Positions 50,556 to 62,569 of a DNA stretch of 64,000 bases are shown here, piece by piece. The notes below the pieces were generated by a model. It made no database searches. It was not told the DNA's origin and saw only the letters and a list, made by a program, of their open reading frames with translations. Position 1 is the stretch's first letter. Each line of letters opens with the position of its first letter. The translations under genes were made by a program, and so were the position numbers. The DNA comes from Leuctra nigra (lineage: Eukaryota > Arthropoda > Insecta > Plecoptera > Leuctridae), in NCBI GenBank assembly GCA_934045905.1, contig OW203761.1, positions 67,442,626-67,506,625 of the forward strand. The letters run 5' to 3'.

Positions 50556-51711
50556 CACAAGCTTTAACCTCCATTGACTAAAAAATGGATGAAAACCTAG
50601 GAAATGAGGAAAATCTAAGGAACATAGTTAATTGTTACATTGTTACCTTTGTAGGCTAACCTACATTGTTGGTCAATATACATTGACAAAAAGTGGATGA
50701 AAACCTAGGAAATGATGAAAATCTAAGGAACATTGTTAATCGTTACATTGTTACCTTTGTAGGCTAACCTACATTGTTGGTCAATATACATTGACAAAAA
50801 AATGGATGAAAATCTATCGGGGGTGGACCCATCAGCTTCTGAATAACACGAACAGTTAATTCCGGCGAATCGGAGAGTCTGACATAAAAAAGTGTTTCTG
50901 CACTTTTTAAGCCTCTCACCATCTACTATATAGGGTAACGTTGTCAACTCTCTTAGAGTAATAGATTCGTCACAAAGTAGGAAACAAATAAAAAAATATC
51001 AATATGAGCTACTTCTAAAGTGGCACCCCCCTATTTTTATCGCATTTTCTTGAAGCCTACACAACGTTATGCCGAGAAATGAAATAAAACACTTTTCGAA
51101 AATAATAGGCTTAACATTAACATGTAAAAAAAAATCTCCCCTCTGCCTCCTGGAGTCGCCCGACGTTGCCCGGTCAGATAATTTTATAATAAAGTTAGGT
51201 GAGGGTAGGTTAGCGAAGCGAGCGAAGCGAGCGTAGCTGACCCTTAACAAGCTCTAACCTACAGTGACAAAAAATTGATGAAAACCTATCAGGATTGTGC
51301 CCTTCTGCTTCTGAAGGACATAAACTAAGAAATGCGGCGTATCGGAGCGTCTGACAGAAAAAAGTATTTCTGCACCTTTTAAGCCTCTCTCCATCATCTA
51401 TATGGTGTATCATTTTCAGCTCTCTAAGAGTAATAGATTCGTCACAAAGTAGGAAACAAACAAAATTTTTTCAATATGAGCTATTTCTAAAGTGGCACCC
51501 CCCTGTTTTTATCGAATTTTCTTGAAGCCTACACAACGTTATGCCGAGAAATGTAATAAAACACTTTTCGAAAAAAAATAGGCTTAAAAATAAAATTATA
51601 AAAAAGGAACCCCACTCTGCCCCCTTGGAGTCGCCCGACGCTGCCCTGTCAGATTATTATATAATAAAGTTAGGTTAATACAGGTTAGCGAAGCGAGCGT
51701 AGCTGACTCAT
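50556..51711 (+). repeat. Unit U45, full length, broken-stem allele, mosaic half B
   Basis: 1156 bp. Twin of U27. Confidence 0.95.
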
Positions 51712-52866
51712 CACAAGCTTTAACCTCCATTGACTAAAAAATGGATGAAAACCTAGGAAATGAGGAAAATCTAAGGAACATTGTTAATTGTTACATTGTT
51801 ACCTTTGTAGGCTAACCTACATTGTTGGTCAATATACATTGACAAAAAGTGGATGAAAACCTAGGAAATGATGAAAATCTAAGGAACATTGTTAATCGTT
51901 ACATTGTTACCTTTGTAGGCTAACCTACATTGTTGGTCAATATACATTGACAAAAAAATGGATGAAAATCTATCGGGGGTGGACCCATCAGCTTCTGAAT
52001 AACACGAACAGTTAATTCCGGCGAATCGGAGAGTCTGACATAAAAAAGTGTTTTTGCACTTTTTAAGCCTCTCACCATCTACTATATAGGGTAACGTTGT
52101 CAACTCTCTTAGAGTAATAGATTCGTCACAAAGTAGGAAACAAATAAAAAAATATCAATATGAGCTACTTCTAAAGTGGCACCCCCCTATTTTTATCGCA
52201 TTTTCTTGAAGCCTACACAACGTTATGCCGAGAAATGAAATAAAACACTTTTCGAAAATAATAGGCTTAACATTAACATGTAAAAAAAAATCTCCCCTCT
52301 GCCTCCTGGAGTCGCCCGACGTTGCCCGGTCAGATAATTTTATAATAAAGTTAGGTGAGGGTAGGTTAGCGAAGCGAGCGAAGCGAGCGTAGCTGACCCT
52401 TAACAAGCTCTAACCTACAGTGACAAAAAATTGATGAAAACCTATCAGGATTGTGCCCTTCTGCTTCTGAAGGACATAAACTAAGAAATGCGGCGTATCG
52501 GAGCGTCTGACAGAAAAAAGTGTTTCTGCACTTTTTAAGCCTCTCTCCATCATCTATATGGTGTATCATTTTCAGCTCTCTAAGAATAATAGATTCGTCA
52601 CAAAGTAGGAAACAAACAAAATTTTTTCAATATGAGCTACTTCTAAAGTGGAACCCCCCTGTTTTTATCGAATTTTCTTGAAGCCTACACAACGTTATGC
52701 CGAGAAATGTAATAAAACACTTTTCGAAAAAAAATAGGCTTAAAAATAAAATTATAAAAAAGAACCCCACTCTGCCCCCTTGGAGTCGCCCGACGCTGCC
52801 CTGTCAGATTATTATATAATAAAGTTAGGTTAATACAGGTTAGCGAAGCGAGCGTAGCTGACTCAT
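51712..52866 (+). repeat. Unit U46, full length, b3 half B
   Basis: 1155 bp. Twin of U28, with GTGTTTTTGCAC in half A. Confidence 0.95.
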
Positions 52867-53923
52867 CACAAGCTTTAACCTCCATTGACTAAAAAATGGA
52901 TGAAAACCTAGGAAATGAGGAAAATCTAAGGAACATAGTTAATTGTTACATTGTTACCTTTGTAGGCTAACCTACATTGTTGGTCAATATACATTGACAA
53001 AAAGTGGATGAAAACCTAGGAAATGATGAAAATCTAAGGAACATTGTTAATCGTTACATTGTTACCTTTGTAGGCTAACCTACATTGTTGGTCAATATAC
53101 ATTGACAAAAAAATGGATGAAAATCTATCGGGGGTGGACCCATCAGCTTCTGAATAACACGAACAGTTAATTCCGGCGAATCGGAGAGTCTGACATAAAA
53201 AAGTGTTTCTGCACTTTTTAAGCCTCTCACCATCTACTATATAGGGTAACGTTGTCAACTCTCTTAGAGTAATAGATTCGTCACAAAGTAGGAAACAAAT
53301 AAAAAAATATCAATATGAGCTACTTCTAAAGTGGCACCCCCCTATTTTTATCGCATTTTCTTGAAGCCTACACAACGTTATGCCGAGAAATGAAATAAAA
53401 CACTTTTCGAAAATAATAGGCTTAACATTAACATGTAAAAAAAAATCTCCCCTCTGCCTCCTGGAGTCGCCCGACGTTGCCCGGTCAGATAATTTTATAA
53501 TAAAGTTAGGTGAGGGTAGGTTAGCGAAGCGAGCGAAGCGAGCGTAGCTGACCCTTAACAAGCTCTAACCTACAGTGACAAAAAATTGATGAAAACCTAT
53601 CAGGATTGTGCCCTTCTGCTTCTGAAGGACATAAACTAAGAAATGCGGCGTATCGGAGCGTCTGACAGAAAAAAGTGTTTCTGCACTTTTTAAGCCTCTC
53701 TCCATCATCTATATGGTGTATCATTTTCAGCTCTCTAAGAATAATAGATTCGTCACAAAGTAGGAAACAAACAAAATTTTTTCAATATGAGCTACTTCTA
53801 AAGTGGAACCCCCCTGTTTTTATCGAATTTTCTTGAAGCCTACACAACGTTATGCCGAGAAATGTAATAAAACACTTTTCGAAAAAAAATAGGCTTAAAA
53901 ATAAAATTATAAAAAAGAACCCC
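52867..53923 (+). repeat. Unit U47, cut by the gap
   Basis: 1057 bp of a unit that stops at AAAGAACCCC in half B. Twin of U29 as far as it goes (GGAACATAG, b3). Confidence 0.94.
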
Positions 53924-54123
53924 NNNNNNNNNNNNNNNNNNNNNNNNNNNNNNNNNNNNNNNNNNNNNNNNNNNNNNNNNNNNNNNNNNNNNNNNNNNNN
54001 NNNNNNNNNNNNNNNNNNNNNNNNNNNNNNNNNNNNNNNNNNNNNNNNNNNNNNNNNNNNNNNNNNNNNNNNNNNNNNNNNNNNNNNNNNNNNNNNNNNN
54101 NNNNNNNNNNNNNNNNNNNNNNN
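53924..54123. other. Assembly gap of exactly 200 N
   Basis: The run of N is 200 bases, a round number typical of a scaffolding placeholder, not a measured size. The left contig stops in half-unit B of U47. The right contig starts in half-unit A of a unit in the opposite orientation. The true distance, content and relative orientation across this point are unknown. Any reading frame that crosses it is an artefact. Confidence 0.99.
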
Positions 54124-54477
54124 TAAAAAGTGCAGAAACACTTTTTTATGTCAGACTCTCCGATTCGCCGGAATTAACTGTTCGTGTTATTCAGAAGCTG
54201 ATGGGTCCACCCCCGATAGATTTTCATCCATTTTTTTGTCAATGTATATTGACCAACAATGTAGGTTAGCCTACAAAGGTAACAATGTAACGATTAACAA
54301 TGTTCCTTAGATTTTCATCATTTCCTAGGTTTTCATCCACTTTTTGTCAATGTATATTGACCAACAATGTAGGTTAGCCTACAAAGGTAACAATGTAACA
54401 ATTAACAATGTTCCTTAGATTTTCCTCATTTCCTAGGTTTTCATCCATTTTTTAGTCAATGGAGGTTAAAGCTTGTG
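54124..54477 (-). repeat. Unit R1, cut by the gap
   Basis: The first 354 bp of a unit, read on the minus strand: both 108-bp subrepeats and the start of the A stem-loop. The subrepeat junction is the AAAAAGTGG form, which in this arm is otherwise seen in R7. Confidence 0.93.
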
Positions 54478-55633
54478 ATGAGTCAGCTACGCTCGCTTCG
54501 CTAACCTGTATTAACCTAACTTTATTATATAATAATCTGACAGGGCAGCGTCGGGCGACTCCAAGGGGGCAGAGTGGGGTTCTTTTTTATAATTTTATTT
54601 TTAAGCCTATTTTTTTTCGAAAAGTGTTTTATTACATTTCTCGGCATAACGTTGTGTAGGCTTCAAGAAAATTCGATAAAAACAGGGGGGTGCCACTTTA
54701 GAAATAGCTCATATTGAAAAAATTTTGTTTGTTTCCTACTTTGTGACGAATCTATTACTCTTGGAGAGCTGAAAATGATACACCATATAGATGATGGAGA
54801 GAGGCTTAAAAAGTGCAGAAACACTTTTTTCTGTCAGACGCTCCGATACGCCGCATTTCTTAGTTTATGTCCTTCAGAAGCAGAAGGGCACAATCCTGAT
54901 AGGTTTTCATCAATTTTTTGTCACTGTAGGTTAAAGCTTGTTAAGGGTCAGCTACGCTCGCTTCGCTCGCTTCGCTAACCTACCCTCACCTAACTTTATT
55001 ATAAAATTATCTGACCGGGCAACGTCGGGCGACTCTAGGAGGCAGAGGGGAGATTTTTTTTTACATGTTAATGTTAAGCCTATTATTTTCGAAAAGTGTT
55101 TTATTTCATTTCTCGGCATAACGTTGTGTAGGCTTCAAGAAAATGCGATAAAAATAGGGGGGTGCCACTTTAGAAGTAGCTCATATTGATATTTTTTTAT
55201 TTGTTTCCTACTTTGTGACGAATCTATTACTCTAAGAGAGTTGACAACGTTACCCTATATAGTAGATGGTGAGAGGCTTAAAAAGTGCAGAAACACTTTT
55301 TTATGTCAGACTCTCCGATTCGCCGGAATTAACTGTTCGTGTTATTCAGAAGCTGATGGGTCCACCCCCGATAGATTTTCATCCATTTTTTTGTCAATGT
55401 ATATTGACCAACAATGTAGGTTAGCCTACAAAGGTAACAATGTAACAATTAACAATGTTCCTTAGATTTTCATCATTTCCTAGGTTTTCATCCATTTTTT
55501 TGTCAATGTATATTGACCAACAATGTAGGTTAGCCTACAAAGGTAACAATGTAACAATTAACAATGTTCCTTAGATTTTCCTCATTTCCTAGGGTTTCAT
55601 CCATTTTTTAGTCAATGGAGGTTAAAGCTTGTG
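54478..55633 (-). repeat. Unit R2, full length
   Basis: 1156 bp. On the + strand it shows AGAAATAGCTC and ACTCTTGGAGAG in half B, and GCGACTCTAGGAGG and CCTAGGGTTTC in half A. Near-twin of R4. Confidence 0.93.
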
Positions 55634-56789
55634 ATGAGTCAGCTACGCTCGCTTCGCTAACCTGTATTAACCTAACTTTATTATATAATAATCTGACAGG
55701 GCAGCGTCGGGCGACTCCAAGGGGGCAGAGTGGGGTTCTTTTTTATAATTTTATTTTTAAGCCTATTTTTTTTCGAAAAGTGTTTTATTACATTTCTCGG
55801 CATAACGTTGTGTAGGCTTCAAGAAAATTCGATAAAAACAGGGGGGTGCCACTTTAGAAGTAGCTCATATTGAAAAAATTTTGTTTGTTTCCTACTTTGT
55901 GACGAATCTATTACTCTTAGAGAGCTGAAAATGATACACCATATAGATGATGGAGAGAGGCTTAAAAAGTGCAGAAACACTTTTTTCTGTCAGACGCTCC
56001 GATACGCCGCATTTCTTAGTTTATATCCTTCAGAAGCAGAAGGGCACAATCCTGATAGGTTTTCATCAATTTTTTGTCACTGTAGGTTAGAGCTTGTTAA
56101 GGGTCAGCTACGCTCGCTTCGCTCGCTTCGCTAACCTACCCTCACCTAACTTTATTATAAAATTATCTGACCGGGCAACGTCGGGCGACTCCAGGAGGCA
56201 GAGGGGAGATTTTTTTTTACATGTTAATGTTAAGCCTATTATTTTCGAAAAGTGTTTTATTTCATTTCTCGGCATAACGTTGTGTAGGCTTCAAGAAAAT
56301 GCGATAAAAATAGGGGGGTGCCACTTTAGAAGTAGCTCATATTGATATTTTTTTATTTGTTTCCTACTTTGTGACGAATCTATTACTCTAAGAGAGTTGA
56401 CAACGTTACCCTATATAGTAGATGGTGAGAGGCTTTAAAAGTGCAGAAACACTTTTTTATGTCAGACTCTCCGATTCGCCGGAATTAACTGTTCGTGTTA
56501 TTCAGAAGCTGATGGGTCCACCCCCGATAGATTTTCATCCATTTTTTTGTCAATGTATATTGACCAACAATGTAGGTTAGCCTACAAAGGTAACAATGTA
56601 ACAATTAACAATGTTCCTTAGATTTTCATCATTTCCTAGGTTTTCATCCATTTTTTTGTCAATGTATATTGACCAACAATGTAGGTTAGCCTACAAAGGT
56701 AACAATGTAACAATTAACAATGTTCCTTAGATTTTCCTCATTTCCTAGGGTTTCATCCATTTTTTAGTCAATGGAGGTTAAAGCTTGTG
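55634..56789 (-). repeat. Unit R3, full length
   Basis: 1156 bp. On the + strand it has TTTATATCCTTC in half B, shared with R5, and CCTAGGGTTTC. A private GGCTTTAAAAGTG near 56432 alters the A stem-loop and creates a stop in the frame that is open there in the other units. Confidence 0.93.
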
Positions 56790-57945
56790 ATGAGTCAGCT
56801 ACGCTCGCTTCGCTAACCTGTATTAACCTAACTTTATTATATAATAATCTGACAGGGCAGCGTCGGGCGACTCCAAGGGGGCAGAGTGGGGTTCTTTTTT
56901 ATAATTTTATTTTTAAGCCTATTTTTTTTCGAAAAGTGTTTTATTACATTTCTCGGCATAACGTTGTGTAGGCTTCAAGAAAATTCGATAAAAACAGGGG
57001 GGTGCCACTTTAGAAATAGCTCATATTGAAAAAATTTTGTTTGTTTCCTACTTTGTGACGAATCTATTACTCTTGGAGAGCTGAAAATGATACACCATAT
57101 AGATGATGGAGAGAGGCTTAAAAAGTGCAGAAACACTTTTTTCTGTCAGACGCTCCGATACGCCGCATTTCTTAGTTTATGTCCTTCAGAAGCAGAAGGG
57201 CACAATCCTGATAGGTTTTCATCAATTTTTTGTCACTGTAGGTTAAAGCTTGTTAAGGGTCAGCTACGCTCGCTTCGCTCGCTTCGCTAACCTACCCTCA
57301 CCTAACTTTATTATAAAATTATCTGACCGGGCAACGTCGGGCGACTCTAGGAGGCAGAGGGGAGATTTTTTTTTACATGTTAATGTTAAGCCTATTATTT
57401 TCGAAAAGTGTTTTATTTCATTTCTCGGCATAACGTTGTGTAGGCTTCAAGAAAATGCGATAAAAATAGGGGGGTGCCACTTTAGAAGTAGCTCATATTG
57501 ATATTTTTTTATTTGTTTCCTACTTTGTGACGAATCTATTACTCTAAGAGAGTTGACAACGTTACCCTATATAGTAGATGGTGAGAGGCTTAAAAAGTGC
57601 AGAAACACTTTTTTATGTCAGACTCTCCGATTCGCCGGAATTAACTGTTCGTGTTATTCAGAAGCTGATGGGTCCACCCCCGATAGATTTTCATCCATTT
57701 TTTTGTCAATGTATATTGACCAACAATGTAGGTTAGCCTACAAAGGTAACAATGTAACAATTAACAATGTTCCTTAGATTTTCATCATTTCCTAGGTTTT
57801 CATCCATTTTTTTGTCAATGTATATTGACCAACAATGTAGGTTAGCCTACAAAGGTAACAATGTAACAATTAACAATGTTCCTTAGATTTTCCTCATTTC
57901 CTAGGGTTTCATCCATTTTTTAGTCAATGGAGGTTAAAGCTTGTG
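56790..57945 (-). repeat. Unit R4, full length
   Basis: 1156 bp. Carries the same four markers as R2, at an offset of 2312 bp. Confidence 0.93.
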
Positions 57946-59101
57946 ATGAGTCAGCTACGCTCGCTTCGCTAACCTGTATTAACCTAACTTTATTATATAA
58001 TAATCTGACAGGGCAGCGTCGGGCGACTCCAAGGGGGCAGAGTGGGGTTCTTTTTTATAATTTTATTTTTAAGCCTATTTTTTTTCGAAAAGTGTTTTAT
58101 TACATTTCTCGGCATAACGTTGTGTAGGCTTCAAGAAAATTCGATAAAAACAGGGGGGTGCCACTTTAGAAGTAGCTCATATTGAAAAAATTTTGTTTGT
58201 TTCCTACTTTGTGACGAATCTATTACTCTTAGAGAGCTGAAAATGATACACCATATAGATGATGGAGAGAGGCTTAAAAAGTGCAGAAACACTTTTTTCT
58301 GTCAGACGCTCCGATACGCCGCATTTCTTAGTTTATATCCTTCAGAAGCAGAAGGGCACAATCCTGATAGGTTTTCATCAATTTTTTGTCACTGTAGGTT
58401 AGAGCTTGTTAAGGGTCAGCTACGCTCGCTTCGCTCGCTTCGCTAACCTACCCTCACCTAACTTTATTATAAAATTATCTGACCGGGCAACGTCGGGCGA
58501 CTCCAGGAGGCAGAGGGGAGATTTTTTTTTACATGTTAATGTTAAGCCTATTATTTTCGAAAAGTGTTTTATTTCATTTCTCGGCATAACGTTGTGTAGG
58601 CTTCAAGAAAATGCGATAAAAATAGGGGGGTGCCACTTTAGAAGTAGCTCATATTGATATTTTTTTATTTGTTTCCTACTTTGTGACGAATCTATTACTC
58701 TAAGAGAGTTGACAACGTTACCCTATATAGTAGATGGTGAAAGGCTTAAAAAGTGCAGAAACACTTTTTTATGTCAGACTCTCCGATTCGCCGGAATTAA
58801 CTGTTCGTGTTATTCAGAAGCTGATGGGTCCACCCCCGATAGATTTTCATCCATTTTTTTGTCAATGTATATTGACCAACAATGTAGGTTAGCCTACAAA
58901 GGTAACAATGTAACAATTAACAATGTTCCTTAGATTTTCATCATTTCCTAGGTTTTCATCCATTTTTTTGTCAATGTATATTGACCAACAATGTAGGTTA
59001 GCCTACAAAGGTAACAATGTAACAATTAACAATGTTCCTTAGATTTTCCTCATTTCCTAGGTTTTCATCCATTTTTTAGTCAATGGAGGTTAAAGCTTGT
59101 G
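57946..59101 (-). repeat. Unit R5, full length
   Basis: 1156 bp. TTTATATCCTTC as in R3, private GGTGAAAGGC near 58736, and the ordinary CCTAGGTTTTC form. Confidence 0.93.
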
Positions 59102-60257
59102 ATGAGTCAGCTACGCTCGCTTCGCTAACCTGTATTAACCTAACTTTATTATATAATAATCTGACAGGGCAGCGTCGGGCGACTCCAAGGGGGCAGAGTG
59201 GGGTTCTTTTTTATAATTTTATTTTTAAGCCTATTTTTTTTCGAAAAGTGTTTTATTACATTTCTCGGCATAACGTTGTGTAGGCTTCAAGAAAATTCGA
59301 TAAAAACAGGGGGGTGCCACTTTAGAAGTAGCTCATATTGAAAAAATTTTGTTTGTTTCCTACTTTGTGACGAATCTATTACTCTTAGAGAGCTGAAAAT
59401 GATACACCATGTAGATGATGGAGAGAGGCTTAAAAAGTGCAGAAACACTTTTTTCTGTCAGACGCTCCGATACGCCGCATTTCTTAGTTTATGTCCTTCA
59501 GAAGCAGAAGGGCACAATCCTGATAGGTTTTCATCAATTTTTTGTCACTGTAGGTTAGAGCTTGTTAAGGGTCAGCTACGCTCGCTTCGCTCGCTTCGCT
59601 AACCTACCCTCACCTAACTTTATTATAAAATTATCTGACCGGGCAACGTCGGGCGACTCCAGGAGGCAGAGGGGAGATTTTTTTTTACATGTTAATGTTA
59701 AGCCTATTATTTTCGAAAAGTGTTTTATTTCATTTCTCGGCATAACGTTGTGTAGGCTTCAAGAAAATGCGATAAAAATAGGGGGGTGCCACTTTAGAAG
59801 TAGCTCATATTGATATTTTTTTATTTGTTTCCTACTTTGTGACGAATCTATTACTCTAAGAGAGTTGACAACGTTACCCTATATAGTAGATGGTGAGAGG
59901 CTTAAAAAGTGCAGAAACACTTTTTTATGTCAGACTCTCCGATTCGCCGGAATTAACTGTTCGTGTTATTCAGAAGCTGATGGGTCCACCCCCGATAGAT
60001 TTTCATCCATTTTTTTGTCAATGTATATTGACCAACAATGTAGGTTAGCCTACAAAGGTAACAATGTAACAATTAACAATGTTCCTTAGATTTTCATCAT
60101 TTCCTAGGTTTTCATCCATTTTTTTGTCAATGTATATTGACCAACAATGTAGGTTAGCCTCAAAAGGTAACAATGTAACAATTAACAATGTTCCTTAGAT
60201 TTTCCGAATTTCCTAGGGTTTCATCCATTTTTTAGTCAATGGAGGTTAAAGCTTGTG
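59102..60257 (-). repeat. Unit R6, full length
   Basis: 1156 bp. Private changes on the + strand: CACCATGTAGATG near 59405, AGCCTCAAAAGG near 60157 (breaks a TGTAGG stem) and TTTTCCGAATTTC near 60200. CCTAGGGTTTC is present. Confidence 0.93.
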
Positions 60258-61412
60258 ATGAGTCAGCTACGCTCGCTTCGCTAACCTGTATTAACCTAAC
60301 TTTATTATATAATAATCTGACAGGGCAGCGTCGGGCGACTCCAAGGGGGCAGAGTGGGGTTCTTTTTTATAATTTTATTTTTAAGCCTATTTTTTTTCGA
60401 AAAGTGTTTTATTACATTTCTCGGCATAACGTTGTGTAGGCTTCAAGAAAATTCGATAAAAACAGGGGGGTGCCACTTTAGAAGTAGCTCATATTGAAAA
60501 AATTTTGTTTGTTTCCTACTTTGTGACGAATCTATTACTCTTAGAGAGCTGAACATGATACACCATATAGATGATGGAGAGAGGCTTAAAAAGTGCAGAA
60601 ACACTTTTTTCTGTCAGACGCTCCGATACGCCGCATTTCTTAGTTTATGTCCTTCAGAAGCAGAAGGGCACAATCCTGATAGGTTTTCATCAATTTTTTG
60701 TCACTGTAGGTTAGAGCTTGTTAAGGGTCAGCTACGCTCGCTTCGCTCGCTTCGCTAACCTACCCTCACCTAACTTTATTATAAAATTATCTGACCGGGC
60801 AACGTCGGGCGACTCCAGGAGGCAGAGGGGAGATTTTTTTTTACATGTTAATGTTAAGCCTATTATTTTCGAAAAGTGTTTTATTTCATTTCTCGGCATA
60901 ACGTTGTGTAGGCTTCAAGAAAATGCGATAAAAATAGGGGGGTGCCACTTTAGAAGTAGCTCATATTGATATTTTTTTATTTGTTTCCTACTTTGTGACG
61001 AATCTATTACTCTAAGAGAGTTGACAACGTTACCCTATATAGTAGATGGTGAGAGGCTTAAAAAGTGCAGAAACACTTTTTTATGTCAGACTCTCCGATT
61101 CGCCGGAATTAACTGTTCGTGTTATTCAGAAGCTGATGGGTCCACCCCCGATAGATTTTCATCCATTTTTTTGTCAATGTATATTGACCAACAATGTAGG
61201 TTAGCCTACAAAGGTAACAATGTAACGATTAACAATGTTCCTTAGATTTTCATCATTTCCTAGGTTTTCATCCACTTTTTGTCAATGTATATTGACCAAC
61301 AATGTAGGTTAGCCTACAAAGGTAACAATGTAACAATTAACAATGTTCCTTAGATTTTCCTCATTTCCTAGGTTTTCATCCATTTTTTAGTCAATGGAGG
61401 TTAAAGCTTGTG
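60258..61412 (-). repeat. Unit R7, full length
   Basis: 1155 bp. One base shorter than its neighbours because its subrepeat junction is the AAAAAGTGG form, with TAACGATTAAC. Private GCTGAACATG near 60548. Confidence 0.93.
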
Positions 61413-62569
61413 ATGAGTCAGCTACGCTCGCTTCGCTAACCTGTATTAACCTAACTTTATTATATAATAATCTGACAGTGCAGCGTCGGGCGACTCCAAG
61501 GGGGCAGAGTGGGGTTCTTTTTTATAATTTTATTTTTAAGCCTATTTTTTTTCGAAAAGTGTTTTATTACATTTCTCGGCATAACGTTGTGTAGGCTTCA
61601 AGAAAATTCGATAAAAACAGGGGGGTGCCACTTTAGAAATAGCTCATATTGAAAAAATTTTGTTTGTTTCCTACTTTGTGACGAATCTATTACTCTTGGA
61701 GAGCTGAAAATGATACACCATATAGATGATGGAGAGAGGCTTAAAAAGTGCAGAAACACTTTTTTCTGTCAGACGCTCCGATACGCCGCATTTCTTAGTT
61801 TATGTCCTTCAGAAGCAGAAGGGCACAATCCTGATAGGTTTTCATCAATTTTTTGTCACTGTAGGTTAAAGCTTGTTAAGGGTCAGCTACGCTCGCTTCG
61901 CTCGCTTCGCTAACCTACCCTCACCTAACTTTATTATAAAATTATCTGACCGGGCAACGTCGGGCGACTCCAGGAGGCAGAGGGGAGATTTTTTTTTTAC
62001 ATGTTAATGTTAAGCCTATTATTTTCGAAAAGTGTTTTATTTCATTTCTCGGCATAACGTTGTGTAGGCTTCAAGAAAATGCGATAAAAATAGGGGGGTG
62101 CCACTTTAGAAGTAGCTCATATTGATATTTTTTTATTTGTTTCCTACTTTGTGACGAATCTATTACTCTAAGAGAGTTGACAACGTTACCCTATATAGTA
62201 GATGGTGAGAGGCTTAAAAAGTGCAGAAACACTTTTTTATGTCAGACTCTCCGATTCGCCGGAATAAACTGTTCGTGTTATTCAGAAGCTGATGGGTCCA
62301 CCCCCGATAGATTTTCATCCATTTTTTTGTCAATGTATATTGACCAACAATGTAGGTTAGCCTACAAAGGTAACAATGTAACAATTAACAATGTTCCTTA
62401 GATTTTCATCATTTCCTAGGTTTTCATCCATTTTTTTGTCAATGTATATTGACCAACAATGTAGGTTAGCCTACAAAGGTAACAATGTAACAATTAACAA
62501 TGTTCCTTAGATTTTCCTCATTTCCTAGGTTTTCATCCATTTTTTAGTCAATGGAGGTTAAAGCTTGTG
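61413..62569 (-). repeat. Unit R8, full length
   Basis: 1157 bp. ACTCTTGGAGAG and AGAAATAGCTC in half B, private GACAGTGCAGCG near 61475, an extra T in the long T run near 61990 and GGAATAAACTG near 62262. Confidence 0.93.

Larger units (their letters stand above)
1..53923 (+). repeat. Left satellite array: 46 complete and one cut dimeric unit, head to tail
   Basis: The same roughly 1.13-1.16 kb unit recurs without interruption. The phase landmark CACAAGCTTTAACCTC appears 47 times, spaced 1126-1157 bp apart in most cases; exceptions are 1139 bp (U15) and 1146 bp (U9). Units differ by scattered substitutions and small indels. No unrelated sequence, transposon or gene interrupts the array. By established knowledge of satellites, such homogeneity with multi-unit block copies points to recent unequal exchange or amplification. 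Centromeric or pericentromeric location is an inference only. Confidence 0.98.
44777..53923 (+). repeat. Eight-unit higher-order block, copy 2 (U40-U47)
   Basis: Second copy of the block at 23981-33126. The copies differ by very few bases that I could find (for example GGTAGATTAG at 45425 and an A-run length in U40), so the duplication looks recent. The gap truncates it. Confidence 0.92.
54478..59101 (-). repeat. Two-unit block repeated in the right arm (offset 2312 bp)
   Basis: R2-R3 and R4-R5 alternate the same two haplotypes: ACTCTTGGAGAG with GACTCTAGGAGG, then TTTATATCC. This mirrors the two-unit copying in the left arm but uses different alleles. Confidence 0.88.

Noticed and set aside
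1..53923. CRISPR array or bacterial repeat locus
   Set aside because: Repeat units exceed 1.1 kb, there are no short repeats with unique spacers, and no cas-like genes are present.
53782..54310. Frames of 119 and 152 residues crossing 53924-54123
   Set aside because: Both read through 200 N and are artefacts of the gap.
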